DNA of 64,000 nucleotides from Actinobacillus delphinicola (GTDB taxonomy: Bacteria > Pseudomonadota > Gammaproteobacteria > Enterobacterales > Pasteurellaceae): NCBI RefSeq assembly GCF_900638385.1, contig NZ_LR134510.1, positions 992,001 through 1,056,000 of the forward strand, given 5' to 3'. The notes under the pieces were generated by a model that saw only the letters and a list, made by a program, of their open reading frames with translations, was not told where the DNA came from and did no database searches. The position numbers and the translations under genes are program-made. How positions within the stretch are numbered: position 1 is the first letter of the stretch; each line of letters starts with the position of its first letter. Positions 19,281-30,564 of this stretch are shown here, piece by piece.

Positions 19281-21851
19281 ATGAGCACCCAAGAAAAACA
19301 CACGCCGATGATGCAGCAGTACCTACGTTTGAAAGCAGAAAATCCTGATATTTTACTGTTTTATCGTATGGGCGATTTTTATGAGCTTTTTTATGATGAT
19401 GCGAAAAAGGCAGCCGAGTTATTAGACTTAACCCTAACTCAGCGTGGAAAATCTGCAGGCGAACCAATTCCTATGGCGGGTGTGCCTTATCATGCCGTAG
19501 AAGGGTATTTGGCGAAATTAGTTAAATTGGGCGAAAGTGTGGCTATTTGTGAGCAAATAGGCGATCCCGCTGCCAGCAAAGGACCCGTTGAGCGAAAGAT
19601 TGTACGCGTAGTTACACCAGGCACGGTGAGTGATGAAGCATTATTAACTGAACGTCAAGATAACCTAATTGCGGCGATCTACGAAGAAAAAGGACAATTT
19701 GGGCTTGCTACTTTAGATATGACATCAGGACGTTTCCAGATTTGTGAAGTGGCTAATACGATTCAATTAGCTGAAGAATTACAGCGCTTACAGCCAGCTG
19801 AATTGCTTTATTGCGAAGATTTTACCGAAATGGCACTGTTGGAACGCTACAGAGGGTTACGCCGTCGCCCAATCTGGGAATTTGAATTAAGTACTGCAAT
19901 CACCTTATTAAACCGTCAATTTGGAACACAGAATTTAAAAGCCTTCGGCGTGGAAAAAGCGATTCTTGGCTTATGTGCTGCGGGGTGTTTATTACAATAT
20001 GCTCGTGATACACAATGTGGGCATTTACCGCATATTCAAAGCATTGGTTTATTAAATCGTTCTACCTTTATTCAACTTGATACCGCTACCCGTGCGAATT
20101 TAGAACTTACACAGAATTTGGGTGGGGGTGTTGATCATACCTTGGCATCTGTCTTAGATAAAACGGCCACCCCGATGGGAAGTCGTATGTTAAAACGTTG
20201 GCTACATCAACCAACTCGCCATCGCCAAACTCTTTTGCAGCGCCAAGATATTATCGCCACGATAATCGAACAAGATTTTTATTCAGAGCTTGCGCCATTA
20301 CTGCGTCAAGTTGGCGATATGGAGCGTATTCTGACACGAATTGCTTTACGTTCTGCACGCCCTCGTGATTTTACACGCTTACGTACTGCATTGGCTCAGT
20401 TGCCTGATATTCGTCAAACTCTAGAAAATTCACCACAATTTGAGCAATTATTGGCACAGTTAAGCGATTTTTCTGAAATTTATACCTTACTTGAAAATGC
20501 ATTAATGGAAAATCCTGCATTACTTATCCGTGATGGTGGGGTAATTGCCGAAGGTTATAATGCTGAATTAGATGAATGGCGCAGTTTAGCGCAAGGGGCG
20601 ACCGACTTTTTAGAAGAACTTGAAATTAAAGAGCGTGAGAAAACGGGAATCGATACCTTAAAGATCGGTTTTAATGCAGTACACGGCTATTATATTCAAA
20701 TTAGCCAAGGGCAAGCTCATAAGGCACCTTTACACTATGTACGCCGTCAAACGTTAAAAAATGCAGAGCGCTACATTATTCCTGAATTAAAAGTCTATGA
20801 AGATAAGGTATTGAAAGCGAAAGGGGCAGCCCTTGCACTTGAAAAACAACTTTATGGAGAAATTTTCGATACGATCTGCCCGCATATTACGGCATTGCAA
20901 CAAACTGCTGAAGCCTTAGCAACCTTGGATGTATTGAACAATTTAGCGGAACGTGCAGAAACCTTACACTATGTACGTCCTACATTTTGTAGTGGCAATG
21001 CAGTGTACATTGAAGATGGACGTCATCCTGTTGTCGAACAAGTTTTAGATGCACCTTTTATTGCTAACTCTGTGCATTTAGATAGCCAACGCCATCTTCT
21101 TGTAATAACAGGTCCGAATATGGGCGGTAAAAGTACCTATATGCGTCAAACTGCACTGATTGCATTGATGGCTCATATCGGGAGTTTTGTTCCAGCGACT
21201 TCAGCAAAAATTGGTGAGTTAGATCGTATTTTTACTCGAATTGGGGCAGCGGATGATTTAGCTTCAGGACAATCCACCTTTATGGTCGAAATGAGTGAAA
21301 TGGCAACCATTTTGTATCAGGCTACGGCACAAAGTTTAGTTTTAATCGATGAAATTGGGCGAGGCACATCAACTTATGATGGACTTTCCCTCGCTTGGGC
21401 ATGTGCGAATTATCTCGCTAATCAAAAAGCACTGACATTATTTGCTACCCACTATTTTGAATTGACCAGTTTACCAGAACAGTTAAATGGCGTGGAAAAT
21501 ATTCATTTTGAAGCGATAGAACATGGAAATGGTATTGCATTTTTACATGCTGTTAAAGCAGGGGCGGCAAGCAAAAGCTACGGTCTTGCGGTTGCGGCAT
21601 TAGCGGGTGTACCACAACATGTAATAAAACTAGCGCAACAAAAATTACATCAATTAGAAAGTCAGGCGGTTTCGCCAATTGATTTATCCATTCCACTTGA
21701 GCAAACACAAGGGGAATTAGGATTAATGGCAGAGGATGAAGGGAAATTGGCCTTATGGGAAGCGGTAGAACGACTCGATCCCGATGAACTATCCCCGAAA
21801 CAAGCACTGACTTATTTGTATCAATTAAAAAAATTACAGGAAAAAGCTTAA
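19281..21851 (+). CDS. mutS: DNA mismatch repair protein MutS
   Basis: Recognises mismatches and recruits MutL. 856 residues, full length: an N-terminal mismatch-binding domain with the conserved FYELF ([15 protein letters not shown]), connector and lever domains, then the C-terminal ATPase with Walker [11 protein letters not shown] (about 609-618), the [17 protein letters not shown] segment and the [12 protein letters not shown] Walker B/ABC signature, plus the C-terminal dimer helices. Confidence 0.98.
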   Translation: MSTQEKHTPMMQQYLRLKAENPDILLFYRMGDFYELFYDDAKKAAELLDLTLTQRGKSAGEPIPMAGVPYHAVEGYLAKLVKLGESVAICEQIGDPAASKGPVERKIVRVVTPGTVSDEALLTERQDNLIAAIYEEKGQFGLATLDMTSGRFQICEVANTIQLAEELQRLQPAELLYCEDFTEMALLERYRGLRRRPIWEFELSTAITLLNRQFGTQNLKAFGVEKAILGLCAAGCLLQYARDTQCGHLPHIQSIGLLNRSTFIQLDTATRANLELTQNLGGGVDHTLASVLDKTATPMGSRMLKRWLHQPTRHRQTLLQRQDIIATIIEQDFYSELAPLLRQVGDMERILTRIALRSARPRDFTRLRTALAQLPDIRQTLENSPQFEQLLAQLSDFSEIYTLLENALMENPALLIRDGGVIAEGYNAELDEWRSLAQGATDFLEELEIKEREKTGIDTLKIGFNAVHGYYIQISQGQAHKAPLHYVRRQTLKNAERYIIPELKVYEDKVLKAKGAALALEKQLYGEIFDTICPHITALQQTAEALATLDVLNNLAERAETLHYVRPTFCSGNAVYIEDGRHPVVEQVLDAPFIANSVHLDSQRHLLVITGPNMGGKSTYMRQTALIALMAHIGSFVPATSAKIGELDRIFTRIGAADDLASGQSTFMVEMSEMATILYQATAQSLVLIDEIGRGTSTYDGLSLAWACANYLANQKALTLFATHYFELTSLPEQLNGVENIHFEAIEHGNGIAFLHAVKAGAASKSYGLAVAALAGVPQHVIKLAQQKLHQLESQAVSPIDLSIPLEQTQGELGLMAEDEGKLALWEAVERLDPDELSPKQALTYLYQLKKLQEKA

Positions 21852-21990
21852 AATCTTAGCAAAACGGATAGAATACGCATTGATTGACTATAAAATAAAC
21901 TTTTTATACAGTATGGTTTAGGGTAAGCAATGCTAAAATATATCCAGCATCCATAATAAGATTTTGTTTTTGAGTAAACACGGAGAAAAA

Positions 21991-23604
21991 ATGCAAGAGT
22001 TTATTGAACACCTTCAGCTTAGCACTCAAGATTTAGTGTTAATTTTCTCGCTAGGCGGGGGCGCAATTATTTTATTTTTTTTACTATGGATTTTTACTTG
22101 GCGTAGTAAGGGAAAATTAAAAGCAGAACTTGCAGAGGCATTGCAAGAAAAAACATTAAGCGAACAACGTGCAATTAAAAGCACAACTGAAGCAGAGGGG
22201 CTACAAGTTCGCCTACAAGAACGTGATGATTATTTGCGTAAACATCAACAAAAATTGCAAGAACAACATAGTCAGCTTCAACGTTTAAATGGTCAAATGG
22301 CGTTGTTAAACGGGCAATTTAGCACTGAAAAAAGTAAAGCAGATAGTTTTTCTCAACAATTAACTGAGAAACAACAGACTATCGAAAAACATGAAATTCA
22401 TGTTGATGAGCTTTTGCGTGAAAACAGCCGCTTACAAAATGAATTAACTGAACTTAAAACGACATTAGAAGAAAAAGCTGCCCATTTTGCGGAATTACAG
22501 AAAAATGTCGAAGAAAGCAAAGGGCAGTTAACGATTGAATTTCAAAATTTAGCGAATCGAATTCTAGAAGAAAAATCCCAAACATTCAGCCAACAAAATC
22601 AAGTGGCGATGACGGATTTATTAAAACCGTTCCGTGAGCAAATTGATAGTTTCCAAAAACGCGTGAATGAAATTCATTCTGAAAGTTTGAAAGGTAACGC
22701 AGGTATTGAGGCTGAAATTAAGAAGATGTTTGAATTGGGCTTAAGCATGAGCCAAGAGGCAAATAATCTTACTTCTGCCTTAAAAGGAAATAAAAAAGCA
22801 CTTGGCAACTGGGGTGAAATTCAACTTGAACAAACCTTGCAAATGGCAGGGCTTGAACCAGGTGTTCATTATGTTGCACAGGAATATTTCACTAACGATG
22901 AGGGTAAAAAACAATATCCTGATTTTGTGCTACATCTACCAGATAATAAACACATGGTGATTGATAGCAAAATGTCATTAGTTGACTATGAACGTGCTGT
23001 AAGCGCTGAAAGTGATGGCTTACGTCAAGGTTTCCTTAATGAACACTGTAAAGCATTACGTAATCACATTGATGATTTAAGTAAGAAAAATTACAGTGCA
23101 TTAAAAGGCATGGATAGTCCGAATTTTGTTTTAATGTTTATTGCCTTAGAACCTGCGTATATTGAGGCACTACGTAATGACCCAACAATTTTTGATTACG
23201 GATATCAAAAAAATGTCATTATGGTATCGCACACAACCTTAATGCCAATTTTGCGTACCATCGCGAATCTATGGCGTCTTGAGAAAGGTAACCAAGAGGC
23301 AGCGGAAATTAGTCGCCAAGCAGGGGATTTATATAACCAATTATGCACAGTAGTTGATCGCCTTAAACGTTTAGGTAATACCTTAAATACCGCAAGCAAC
23401 CAATACAATGATACGGTTGTAGCATTCGCGGGAAAACAAGGCATTATTGGCAAAGCAGAGCGTTTCCAAAAACTCTCGAATCGTGCGAATAAATCTATGC
23501 CTGAACTAGAAATGGTCCAATCTGAAGGCGATCGCGCACATTTATTAGAAATGTTAGATGTGGAAAACGAAGAACCTGTAACGACAGAGAATGCTGTACA
23601 ATAA
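21991..23604 (+). CDS. rmuC: DNA recombination protein RmuC
   Basis: Limits DNA inversions and rearrangements; the exact activity is unsettled. From the ATG at 21991 (behind CACGGAG) it has 537 residues: one N-terminal membrane anchor (about 12-33), a long coiled coil (about 40-190), then the RmuC nuclease-like domain (about 230-480) with LGNWGEIQLEQTL, the PDFVLHLPDNKHMVIDSKMS acidic/lysine core and LEPAYIEAL. The TTG start at 21964 is unneeded. It is convergent with ansA. Confidence 0.93.
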   Translation: MQEFIEHLQLSTQDLVLIFSLGGGAIILFFLLWIFTWRSKGKLKAELAEALQEKTLSEQRAIKSTTEAEGLQVRLQERDDYLRKHQQKLQEQHSQLQRLNGQMALLNGQFSTEKSKADSFSQQLTEKQQTIEKHEIHVDELLRENSRLQNELTELKTTLEEKAAHFAELQKNVEESKGQLTIEFQNLANRILEEKSQTFSQQNQVAMTDLLKPFREQIDSFQKRVNEIHSESLKGNAGIEAEIKKMFELGLSMSQEANNLTSALKGNKKALGNWGEIQLEQTLQMAGLEPGVHYVAQEYFTNDEGKKQYPDFVLHLPDNKHMVIDSKMSLVDYERAVSAESDGLRQGFLNEHCKALRNHIDDLSKKNYSALKGMDSPNFVLMFIALEPAYIEALRNDPTIFDYGYQKNVIMVSHTTLMPILRTIANLWRLEKGNQEAAEISRQAGDLYNQLCTVVDRLKRLGNTLNTASNQYNDTVVAFAGKQGIIGKAERFQKLSNRANKSMPELEMVQSEGDRAHLLEMLDVENEEPVTTENAVQ

Positions 23605-23612
23605 AGCATAAA

Positions 23613-23655
23613 TTTTAACGAAAATTGAGGCGTGTTATAAATGCGCCTCTCTATT
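23613..23655. repeat. Intergenic repeat half-copy (copy 4) forming a terminator
   Basis: The right arm CGAAAATTGAGGCGTG of the palindromic family is present without the usual left arm. GAGGCG (23627-23632) pairs instead with CGCCTC (23644-23649), followed by a T-rich run, between convergent rmuC and ansA. Confidence 0.6.
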
Positions 23656-23658
23656 TTC

Positions 23659-24675
23659 TTAAATATGTTCGATTGTTAATTCACCACGTAAATCTTCTAA
23701 TAGTTTGGCTTTAATCGTATCTGCATCTAAGTTCTGACTTAGAAGGTAATGTAATTTTGTTAAAGCTGCCTCAGGAGTCATATCGTTGCCAGAAATAATT
23801 CCGATTTCTTGGAGCGTATTGCCTGTTGCATAACCTGACATATTGACACGACCACGCAAACATTGTGTACAGTTTAAAACGATAATACCTTGTTCAACGG
23901 TTGAACGTAATTCAGATAAAAGTACAGGATCTTGAGGCGCATTGCCTACGCCATAACTTAGTAAGATTACGGCTTTAACGGGACGTTGGCGTGCATTTTT
24001 AATCATTTCTGCACTAATACCTGGATAGAGGCTAATTAAACTTATAGGTTGTGAACTTATTGACGCAACTTTTAGCGGTTTTCCTACTTTTTCGGTAATT
24101 TTCCCTGCTTTTAATTGAATTTGAATACCTGCTTCTAAAAGAGGAGGGAAGTTTGGTGAACCAAAGGCATTGAAACCGTCGGCATCTACTTTACGGCTAC
24201 GATTGCCTCGCAACAGCGAATGTTCAAAGAAAATACTGACTTCTGCAATTGGATAATTCGCTGCAATATACAATGCATTTAATAGATTGATTTTACCGTC
24301 TGAACGGAGTTCTGCTAAAGGAATTTGCGAACCCGTGATGATGACGGGTTTTTCAAGATCCTCTAACATAAAACTCAACGCAGAGGCGGTATAAGCCATC
24401 GTATCCGTCCCATGCAATATTATAAAGCCATCATAATCATCATAGTGATGTTTAATATCTTGAGCAATTTGCTGCCAATGTAACGGACTCATATCGGAAG
24501 AGTCAATCAAGGTGTCATATTCATGAATATGGTAATACGGCATCTCATCACGATGAAATTCTGGCATATTTTTTAAGGTTTCTTGCAAGAAACCAGCAAC
24601 GGGAATATAACCTTGCGCTGATGGCTTCATCCCGATTGTGCCACCAGTATAAGCAATGTAGATACGTTTTTTCAT
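23659..24675 (-). CDS. ansA: L-asparaginase I (cytoplasmic)
   Basis: Hydrolyses asparagine to aspartate and ammonia. The 338-residue protein has no signal peptide, consistent with the cytoplasmic type I enzyme. Both catalytic threonine regions are present: IAYTGGTIGM near the N-terminus and ILHGTDTMAYTASALSFML (about 84-102), plus VIITGSQIPLAELRSDG. With asnA/asnC in the same window both synthesis and breakdown of asparagine are encoded, though about 16 kb apart. Confidence 0.95.
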   Translation of the reverse strand: MKKRIYIAYTGGTIGMKPSAQGYIPVAGFLQETLKNMPEFHRDEMPYYHIHEYDTLIDSSDMSPLHWQQIAQDIKHHYDDYDGFIILHGTDTMAYTASALSFMLEDLEKPVIITGSQIPLAELRSDGKINLLNALYIAANYPIAEVSIFFEHSLLRGNRSRKVDADGFNAFGSPNFPPLLEAGIQIQLKAGKITEKVGKPLKVASISSQPISLISLYPGISAEMIKNARQRPVKAVILLSYGVGNAPQDPVLLSELRSTVEQGIIVLNCTQCLRGRVNMSGYATGNTLQEIGIISGNDMTPEAALTKLHYLLSQNLDADTIKAKLLEDLRGELTIEHI

Positions 24676-24793
24676 AATATCCCTAGAAGAAAGAATGGTG
24701 CGTACACCTTAAAGCCTTATTAACATAAAAGCAAAAGCATTTTTTTATAAAAAGCAAACAGTGAGAACTTTGCCGATTAACTGAATAAAGTGC

Positions 24794-24821
24794 TTGCTTT
24801 TTTAGCTATTTCTGATATTAT
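24794..24821 (+). promoter_or_regulatory. S10 operon promoter
   Basis: -35 TTGCTT (24794-24799), 16-base spacer and an extended -10 TGATATTAT (hexamer 24816-24821). Transcription would start near 24828, giving a leader of about 180 bases, close to the E. coli S10 leader length. Confidence 0.7.
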
Positions 24822-24827
24822 CAGCAA

Positions 24828-25320
<493 letters not shown>

Positions 25321-25336
25321 TTAAGAGGTTATTACA

Positions 25337-25963
25337 ATGATTGGTTTAGTCGGTCGTAAAGTAGGTATGACCCGTATCTTCAATGAAGACGGTGTTTCTG
25401 TACCTGTTACCGTAATCGAAATCGAACCCAACCGTGTTACTCAAGTGAAAACTCTTGAAAACGATGGCTATACTGCTGTTCAAGTTACTACTGGTACTAA
25501 AAAAGCTAGCCGTGTAACTAAACCTGAAGCAGGTCATTTCAAAAAAGCAACAGTTGAAGCTGGTCGCGGTTTATGGGAATTTCGTACTGAAGGTGAAGAA
25601 TTCACTTTAGGTCAAGAAATTAATGTTGACATCTTCGCAGATGTTAAAAAAGTTGATGTTACTGGTACATCTAAAGGTAAAGGTTTCCAAGGTGGTGTTA
25701 AACGTTGGAACTTCCGTACTCAAGATGCAACTCACGGTAACTCTTTATCACATCGTGTGCTTGGTTCTATTGGTCAAAACCAAACTCCAGGTCGTGTGTT
25801 TAAAGGTAAAAAAATGGCAGGACACTTAGGTGCTGAACGTGTAACCGTTCAATCTCTTGAAGTTGTTCGTGTTGATGCTGAAAAACATTTATTATTAGTT
25901 AAAGGTTCTATTCCTGGTGCAACTAATAGTGATGTTATTGTTAAACCAGCAGTGAAAGCATAG
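25337..25963 (+). CDS. rplC: 50S ribosomal protein L3
   Basis: One of the first proteins to assemble on 23S rRNA, near the peptidyl transferase centre. The 208 residues start [15 protein letters not shown] and contain the conserved [20 protein letters not shown] loop, whose glutamine is the PrmB methylation site in E. coli. It starts 16 bases after rpsJ. Confidence 0.99.
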   Translation: MIGLVGRKVGMTRIFNEDGVSVPVTVIEIEPNRVTQVKTLENDGYTAVQVTTGTKKASRVTKPEAGHFKKATVEAGRGLWEFRTEGEEFTLGQEINVDIFADVKKVDVTGTSKGKGFQGGVKRWNFRTQDATHGNSLSHRVLGSIGQNQTPGRVFKGKKMAGHLGAERVTVQSLEVVRVDAEKHLLLVKGSIPGATNSDVIVKPAVKA

Positions 25964-25977
25964 TCTAGGAGTAATTA

Positions 25978-26583
25978 ATGGAATTAGTAGTAAAAGATGC
26001 ACAAAATGCATTAACTGTTTCTGAAACTACTTTTGGACGTGAGTTCAATGAAGCACTTATCCATCAAGTAGTTGTTGCATACGCAGCAGGTGCTCGTCAA
26101 GGTACACGTGCTCAAAAAACTCGTGCAGAAGTAGCAGGATCTGGTAAAAAACCATGGCGTCAAAAAGGTACAGGACGTGCACGTGCTGGTGATGCTCAAT
26201 CACCAATCTGGCGTTCAGGTGGTATCACTTTCGCAGCGAAACCACAAGATCACAGCCAAAAAGTGAACAAAAAAATGTACCGCGGTGCAATCAAAAGCAT
26301 CCTTTCTGAACTTGTTCGTCAAGATCGTTTAGTTGTTGTTGAAAAATTTGAAATCGACGCACCAAAAACTAAAGTTCTTGTAAACAAATTAAAAGAACTT
26401 GATCTTGATGATGTATTAATTATCACTGCAAGCCTTGATGAAAATCTATTCTTAGCAGCACGTAACTTATACAAAGTAGACGTTCGTGATGCACAAGGTA
26501 TTGATCCAGTAAGTCTTATCGCTTTCAATAAAGTTGTAATGACTGTTGATGCAGTAAAACAAATTGAGGAGATGTTAGCATGA
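25978..26583 (+). CDS. rplD: 50S ribosomal protein L4
   Basis: 23S-binding protein with a long exit-tunnel loop ([21 protein letters not shown]). In E. coli it is the autogenous repressor of the S10 operon. 201 residues. Its TGA stop overlaps the ATG of rplW by 4 bases, which indicates translational coupling. Confidence 0.99.
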   Translation: MELVVKDAQNALTVSETTFGREFNEALIHQVVVAYAAGARQGTRAQKTRAEVAGSGKKPWRQKGTGRARAGDAQSPIWRSGGITFAAKPQDHSQKVNKKMYRGAIKSILSELVRQDRLVVVEKFEIDAPKTKVLVNKLKELDLDDVLIITASLDENLFLAARNLYKVDVRDAQGIDPVSLIAFNKVVMTVDAVKQIEEMLA

Positions 26584-26885
26584 TTCAACAAGAACGTTTG
26601 CTAAAAGTGTTAAACGCACCACATATCTCTGAAAAAGCAACAAATAACGCTGAAAAATCAAATACTATCGTTTTCAAAGTTGCTTTAGACGCAAATAAAG
26701 CTGAAATTGCACAAGCAGTAGCACAATTATTTGAAGTGAAAGTTGACTCTGTACGTACTGTGGTTGTTAAAGGTAAAACTAAACGCCGTGGTGCTAAAAT
26801 GGGTCGTCGTAGCGACTGGAAAAAAGCTTATGTTACCCTTGCAGAAGGCCAATCTTTGGACTTCGTTGAAGGCGCAGCAGAGTAA
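26580..26885 (+). CDS. rplW: 50S ribosomal protein L23
   Basis: Lines the exit of the ribosomal tunnel and docks trigger factor and SRP. 101 residues starting [19 protein letters not shown], with the [20 protein letters not shown] loop. It overlaps rplD by 4 bases. Confidence 0.99.
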   Translation: MIQQERLLKVLNAPHISEKATNNAEKSNTIVFKVALDANKAEIAQAVAQLFEVKVDSVRTVVVKGKTKRRGAKMGRRSDWKKAYVTLAEGQSLDFVEGAAE

Positions 26886-26904
26886 TTAGGAGGAAGTAAG
26901 CAAA

Positions 26905-27726
26905 ATGGCTATCGTTAAATGCAAGCCGACCTCCCCTGGTCGTCGCCACGTTGTTAAAGTTGTTAACACTGAATTATATAAAGGTAAACCTTTCGCAGCC
27001 CTTTTAGATACTAAATCTAAAACTGGTGGTCGCAATAATTTAGGTCGTATCACTACTCGTCATATCGGTGGTGGTCATAAACAACACTATCGTTTAATTG
27101 ACTTTAAACGTAATAAACTTGATATCCCTGCGGTTGTTGAACGTTTAGAATACGATCCAAACCGTAGCGCAAACATCGCTTTAGTGCTTTATAAAGATGG
27201 TGAACGCCGTTATATCTTAGCACCTAAAGGTTTAAGCGTTGGAGATCAAATCCAAGCTGGTATTAACGCACCTATTAAAGTAGGTAATGCATTACCAATG
27301 CGTCTTATCCCAGTTGGTACAACTGTACATAACGTAGAATTAAAACCTGGTAAAGGCGGACAAATTGCTCGTTCTGCAGGTGCTTATGTACAAATTATCG
27401 CTCGTGAAGGTAACTATGTAACTTTACGTCTTCGTTCAGGCGAAATGCGCAAAGTTTTAGCTGAATGTACTGCAACCATCGGTGAAGTAGGTAATTCAGA
27501 ACATATGCTTCGTTCACTTGGTAAAGCTGGTGCAAACCGTTGGCGTGGTATTCGTCCAACCGTTCGTGGTACCGCAATGAACCCTGTTGATCACCCACAC
27601 GGTGGTGGTGAAGGTCGTAACTTCGGTAAACATCCAGTTACTCCTTGGGGCGTTCAAACCAAAGGTAAGAAAACTCGCCATAACAAACGTACTGATAAAT
27701 ACATCGTACGTCGTCGTGGTAAATAA
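26905..27726 (+). CDS. rplB: 50S ribosomal protein L2
   Basis: Highly conserved 23S protein needed for subunit joining and peptidyl transfer. 273 residues. The C-terminal [15 protein letters not shown] loop includes the histidine implicated in activity. A strong TTAGGAGGAAG ribosome-binding site precedes it. Confidence 0.99.
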   Translation: MAIVKCKPTSPGRRHVVKVVNTELYKGKPFAALLDTKSKTGGRNNLGRITTRHIGGGHKQHYRLIDFKRNKLDIPAVVERLEYDPNRSANIALVLYKDGERRYILAPKGLSVGDQIQAGINAPIKVGNALPMRLIPVGTTVHNVELKPGKGGQIARSAGAYVQIIAREGNYVTLRLRSGEMRKVLAECTATIGEVGNSEHMLRSLGKAGANRWRGIRPTVRGTAMNPVDHPHGGGEGRNFGKHPVTPWGVQTKGKKTRHNKRTDKYIVRRRGK

Positions 27727-27752
27727 TTTTAATCAGATAATAGAGGTAAACC

Positions 27753-28028
27753 ATGCCACGTTCTCTCAAGAAAGGTCCTTTCATTGACCTACCCTTGTTG
27801 AAGAAGGTAGAGAAGGCGGTGGAAAGCGGGGATAAAAAACCAATCAAAACTTGGTCCCGTCGTTCAATGATCATTCCATCAATGATTGGATTGACCATCG
27901 CAGTCCATAATGGTCGTCAGCACGTTCCAGTTTATATTTCCGACGAAATGATCGGTCATAAACTTGGTGAATTTGCACCGACTCGTACATATCGCGGCCA
28001 CGCTGCGGATAAAAAGGCTAAGAAGTAA
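27753..28028 (+). CDS. rpsS: 30S ribosomal protein S19
   Basis: Small-subunit head protein of 91 residues ([20 protein letters not shown]). The codon choice differs from its neighbours: it uses AAG, GAG, CTC, CTA, CCC and TCC where adjacent genes use almost only AAA, GAA and TTA. From memory, stretches of the DNA are nearly identical to the E. coli gene, which would suggest constraint on the RNA or DNA as well as the protein; this was not aligned. Confidence 0.98.
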   Translation: MPRSLKKGPFIDLPLLKKVEKAVESGDKKPIKTWSRRSMIIPSMIGLTIAVHNGRQHVPVYISDEMIGHKLGEFAPTRTYRGHAADKKAKK

Positions 28029-28036
28029 GGGAGTAA

Positions 28037-28372
<336 letters not shown>

Positions 28373-28389
28373 TTAAGTAGGAGATTACT

Positions 28390-29097
28390 ATGGGACAAAA
28401 AGTCAATCCAAATGGTATTCGCCTAGGTATTGTTAAACCTTGGAACTCTACTTGGTTCGCGAATACACATGATTTTGCTGACAACTTAGAAGGCGATTTC
28501 AAAGTACGTCAATTTTTAAATAAAAAATTAGCGAATGCTTCTGTTTCAGCGATCACTATTGAACGTCCAGCAAAAAGCATCCGTGTTACTATTCACACAG
28601 CACGTCCAGGTATCGTAATCGGTAAAAAAGGCGAAGACGTAGAAAAATTACGTAATGAAGTAGCTAAAATTGCTGGTGTTCCTGCACAAATCAACATTGC
28701 TGAAGTGAAAAAACCTGAACTTGATGCAAAACTTGTTGCTGAAGGTATCGCATCTCAATTAGAACGTCGTGTAATGTTCCGTCGTGCAATGAAACGTGCT
28801 GTACAAAGTGCAATGCGTTTAGGTGCTAAAGGTATCAAAGTAGAAGTTAGCGGTCGTTTAGGCGGTGCAGAAATCGCGCGTAGCGAATGGTACCGTGAAG
28901 GTCGTGTACCACTACACACTTTACGTGCTGACATTGATTATAACACTGCAGAAGCTCATACAACTTACGGCGTTATCGGCGTTAAAGTATGGATCTTCAA
29001 AGGTGAAATTCTTGGTGGAATGGCTGCCGTTGCAAAACAATCAGAAAAACCTAGCGCACCTAAAAAAGCACATCGTGGTAACAAAGGTCGTAAGTAA
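28390..29097 (+). CDS. rpsC: 30S ribosomal protein S3
   Basis: Forms part of the mRNA entry channel. 235 residues with a KH domain ([17 protein letters not shown]) and a C-terminal S3 domain, ending in a basic [11 protein letters not shown] tail. It lies 17 bases after rplV. Confidence 0.99.
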   Translation: MGQKVNPNGIRLGIVKPWNSTWFANTHDFADNLEGDFKVRQFLNKKLANASVSAITIERPAKSIRVTIHTARPGIVIGKKGEDVEKLRNEVAKIAGVPAQINIAEVKKPELDAKLVAEGIASQLERRVMFRRAMKRAVQSAMRLGAKGIKVEVSGRLGGAEIARSEWYREGRVPLHTLRADIDYNTAEAHTTYGVIGVKVWIFKGEILGGMAAVAKQSEKPSAPKKAHRGNKGRK

Positions 29098-29110
29098 GGA
29101 GAATTGTTAA

Positions 29111-29520
<410 letters not shown>

Positions 29521-29521
<1 letters not shown>

Positions 29522-29712
29522 TGAAAGCTCAAGAATTACGTACAAAAACTGTTGAAGAACTTCAAGCTGAATTATTAAACCTTTTAGGTGAACAATTCAA
29601 ATTGCGTATGCAATTAGCTTCAGGTCAACTTCAACAAACTCATCAGTTAAAACAAGTGCGTCGTAGCATTGCACAAGTTAAAACTGTATTAACCGAAAAG
29701 GCGGGTGAGTAA
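29521..29712 (+). CDS. rpmC: 50S ribosomal protein L29
   Basis: 63-residue two-helix protein at the tunnel exit ([20 protein letters not shown]). It overlaps by one base with both rplP and rpsQ. Confidence 0.99.
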
Positions 29713-29969
29713 TGACAGATCAAATTCGTACTTTACAAGGTCGCGTAGTTAGCGACAAAATGGATAAATCCATTGTAGTAGCGATTGAACGCAAAGTTAA
29801 ACACCCTCTTTATGGTAAATTCATCCGTCGTACTACTAAATTACACGTACACGACGCAGAAAACCAAGCTAAAATGGGTGATGTTGTAGAAATCAAGGAA
29901 TGTCGTCCTGTTTCTAAAACTAAATCTTGGACTTTAGTTCGTGTAGTTGAAAAAGCAGTTATCGCTTAA
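29712..29969 (+). CDS. rpsQ: 30S ribosomal protein S17
   Basis: Early-assembling OB-fold protein of the 30S body, 85 residues ([20 protein letters not shown]). It is the last gene of the S10 operon, directly followed by a strong terminator. The usual next gene, rplN, is displaced by about 2.4 kb of unrelated DNA. Confidence 0.99.
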   Translation: MTDQIRTLQGRVVSDKMDKSIVVAIERKVKHPLYGKFIRRTTKLHVHDAENQAKMGDVVEIKECRPVSKTKSWTLVRVVEKAVIA

Positions 29970-29990
29970 TTTTCAACGATGCAAAATAAG

Positions 29991-30017
29991 AAGCTCAGCC
30001 TCGGCTGAGCTTTTTTA
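29991..30017 (+). terminator. Terminator of the S10 operon
   Basis: AAGCTCAGCC (29991-30000) pairs perfectly with GGCTGAGCTT (30003-30012), followed by a T tract. It is a strong terminator, so the spc operon needs its own promoter (found at 32272-32300). Confidence 0.9.
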
Positions 30018-30094
30018 TTCTCAAAATTTATTTTCAATAGACTTTGAATCACATCCCCTATCATTTTCTACCCTTCATTTTTTAAACAATTTTC

Positions 30095-30140
30095 ATAAGA
30101 AGTATACTTCTTATCTCTTTTATTGACATAAAAGAGATAA
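30095..30140. promoter_or_regulatory. Two overlapping perfect palindromes with a consensus -35 in the loop
   Basis: The 20-base palindrome ATAAGAAGTATACTTCTTAT (30095-30114) overlaps a second dyad with perfect 13-base arms, TTATCTCTTTTAT (30111-30123) and ATAAAAGAGATAA (30128-30140), around a TGAC loop. TTGACA (30123-30128) lies exactly at that loop. Candidate -10 hexamers (TATTAA 30150, TAAAAT 30153) are at 21-24 bases, longer than ideal. It is probably the operator/promoter of the gene pair that follows. No T tract follows, so a terminator is unlikely. The rest of the 30017-30279 gap is AT-rich with no other clear feature. Confidence 0.5.
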
Positions 30141-30279
30141 CAAAGGCTGTATTAAAATCATTATTTTGTTAGGTAATAGTAAGTGAATGAATATTTATTA
30201 CTACTATGAGTAGCTAAATAGGTAGTATGAGCTTTATAAGCTTGCTATAAAAAATTAAATTTTAATTAAGGACTTAGTA

Positions 30280-30564
30280 ATGGAAAAAAATTATGCTTCT
30301 TTTTGGATAAATTGCAAAAAAATATACTCAACTAATGATGGGTTGACACTGATCAGCGGGTTGTATTATGGACGTGAAGTACTGGGCTTACAATGGGATG
30401 ATAGATATCCAAGCTCACGTGGAAAGCTTGTTCCATTTTATTTAGATGATGAGATGGGGAAACTCCTTTTATCTGGTCTATTACAGAAGGCAATCATTAA
30501 TCATGATCAAGAAATGTTTAAACATATTAGCCAAGCAATTGAATTTTTGGAGATAAATAAATGA
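30280..30564 (+). CDS. Hypothetical protein, coupled to downstream lipoprotein
   Basis: No family recognised. 94 residues, no signal peptide or membrane segment, so probably cytosolic. The middle is aromatic- and glycine-rich (SGLYYGREVLGLQWDDRYPS); the second half reads as amphipathic helices (DDEMGKLLLSGLLQKAI, then QEMFKHISQAIEFLEI). A good AAGGA site precedes the ATG. Its stop overlaps the next start (ATGA), so the two products are probably made together. Base composition and codons are more AT-rich than the flanking ribosomal genes, which suggests an accessory origin. Confidence 0.75.
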   Translation: MEKNYASFWINCKKIYSTNDGLTLISGLYYGREVLGLQWDDRYPSSRGKLVPFYLDDEMGKLLLSGLLQKAIINHDQEMFKHISQAIEFLEINK

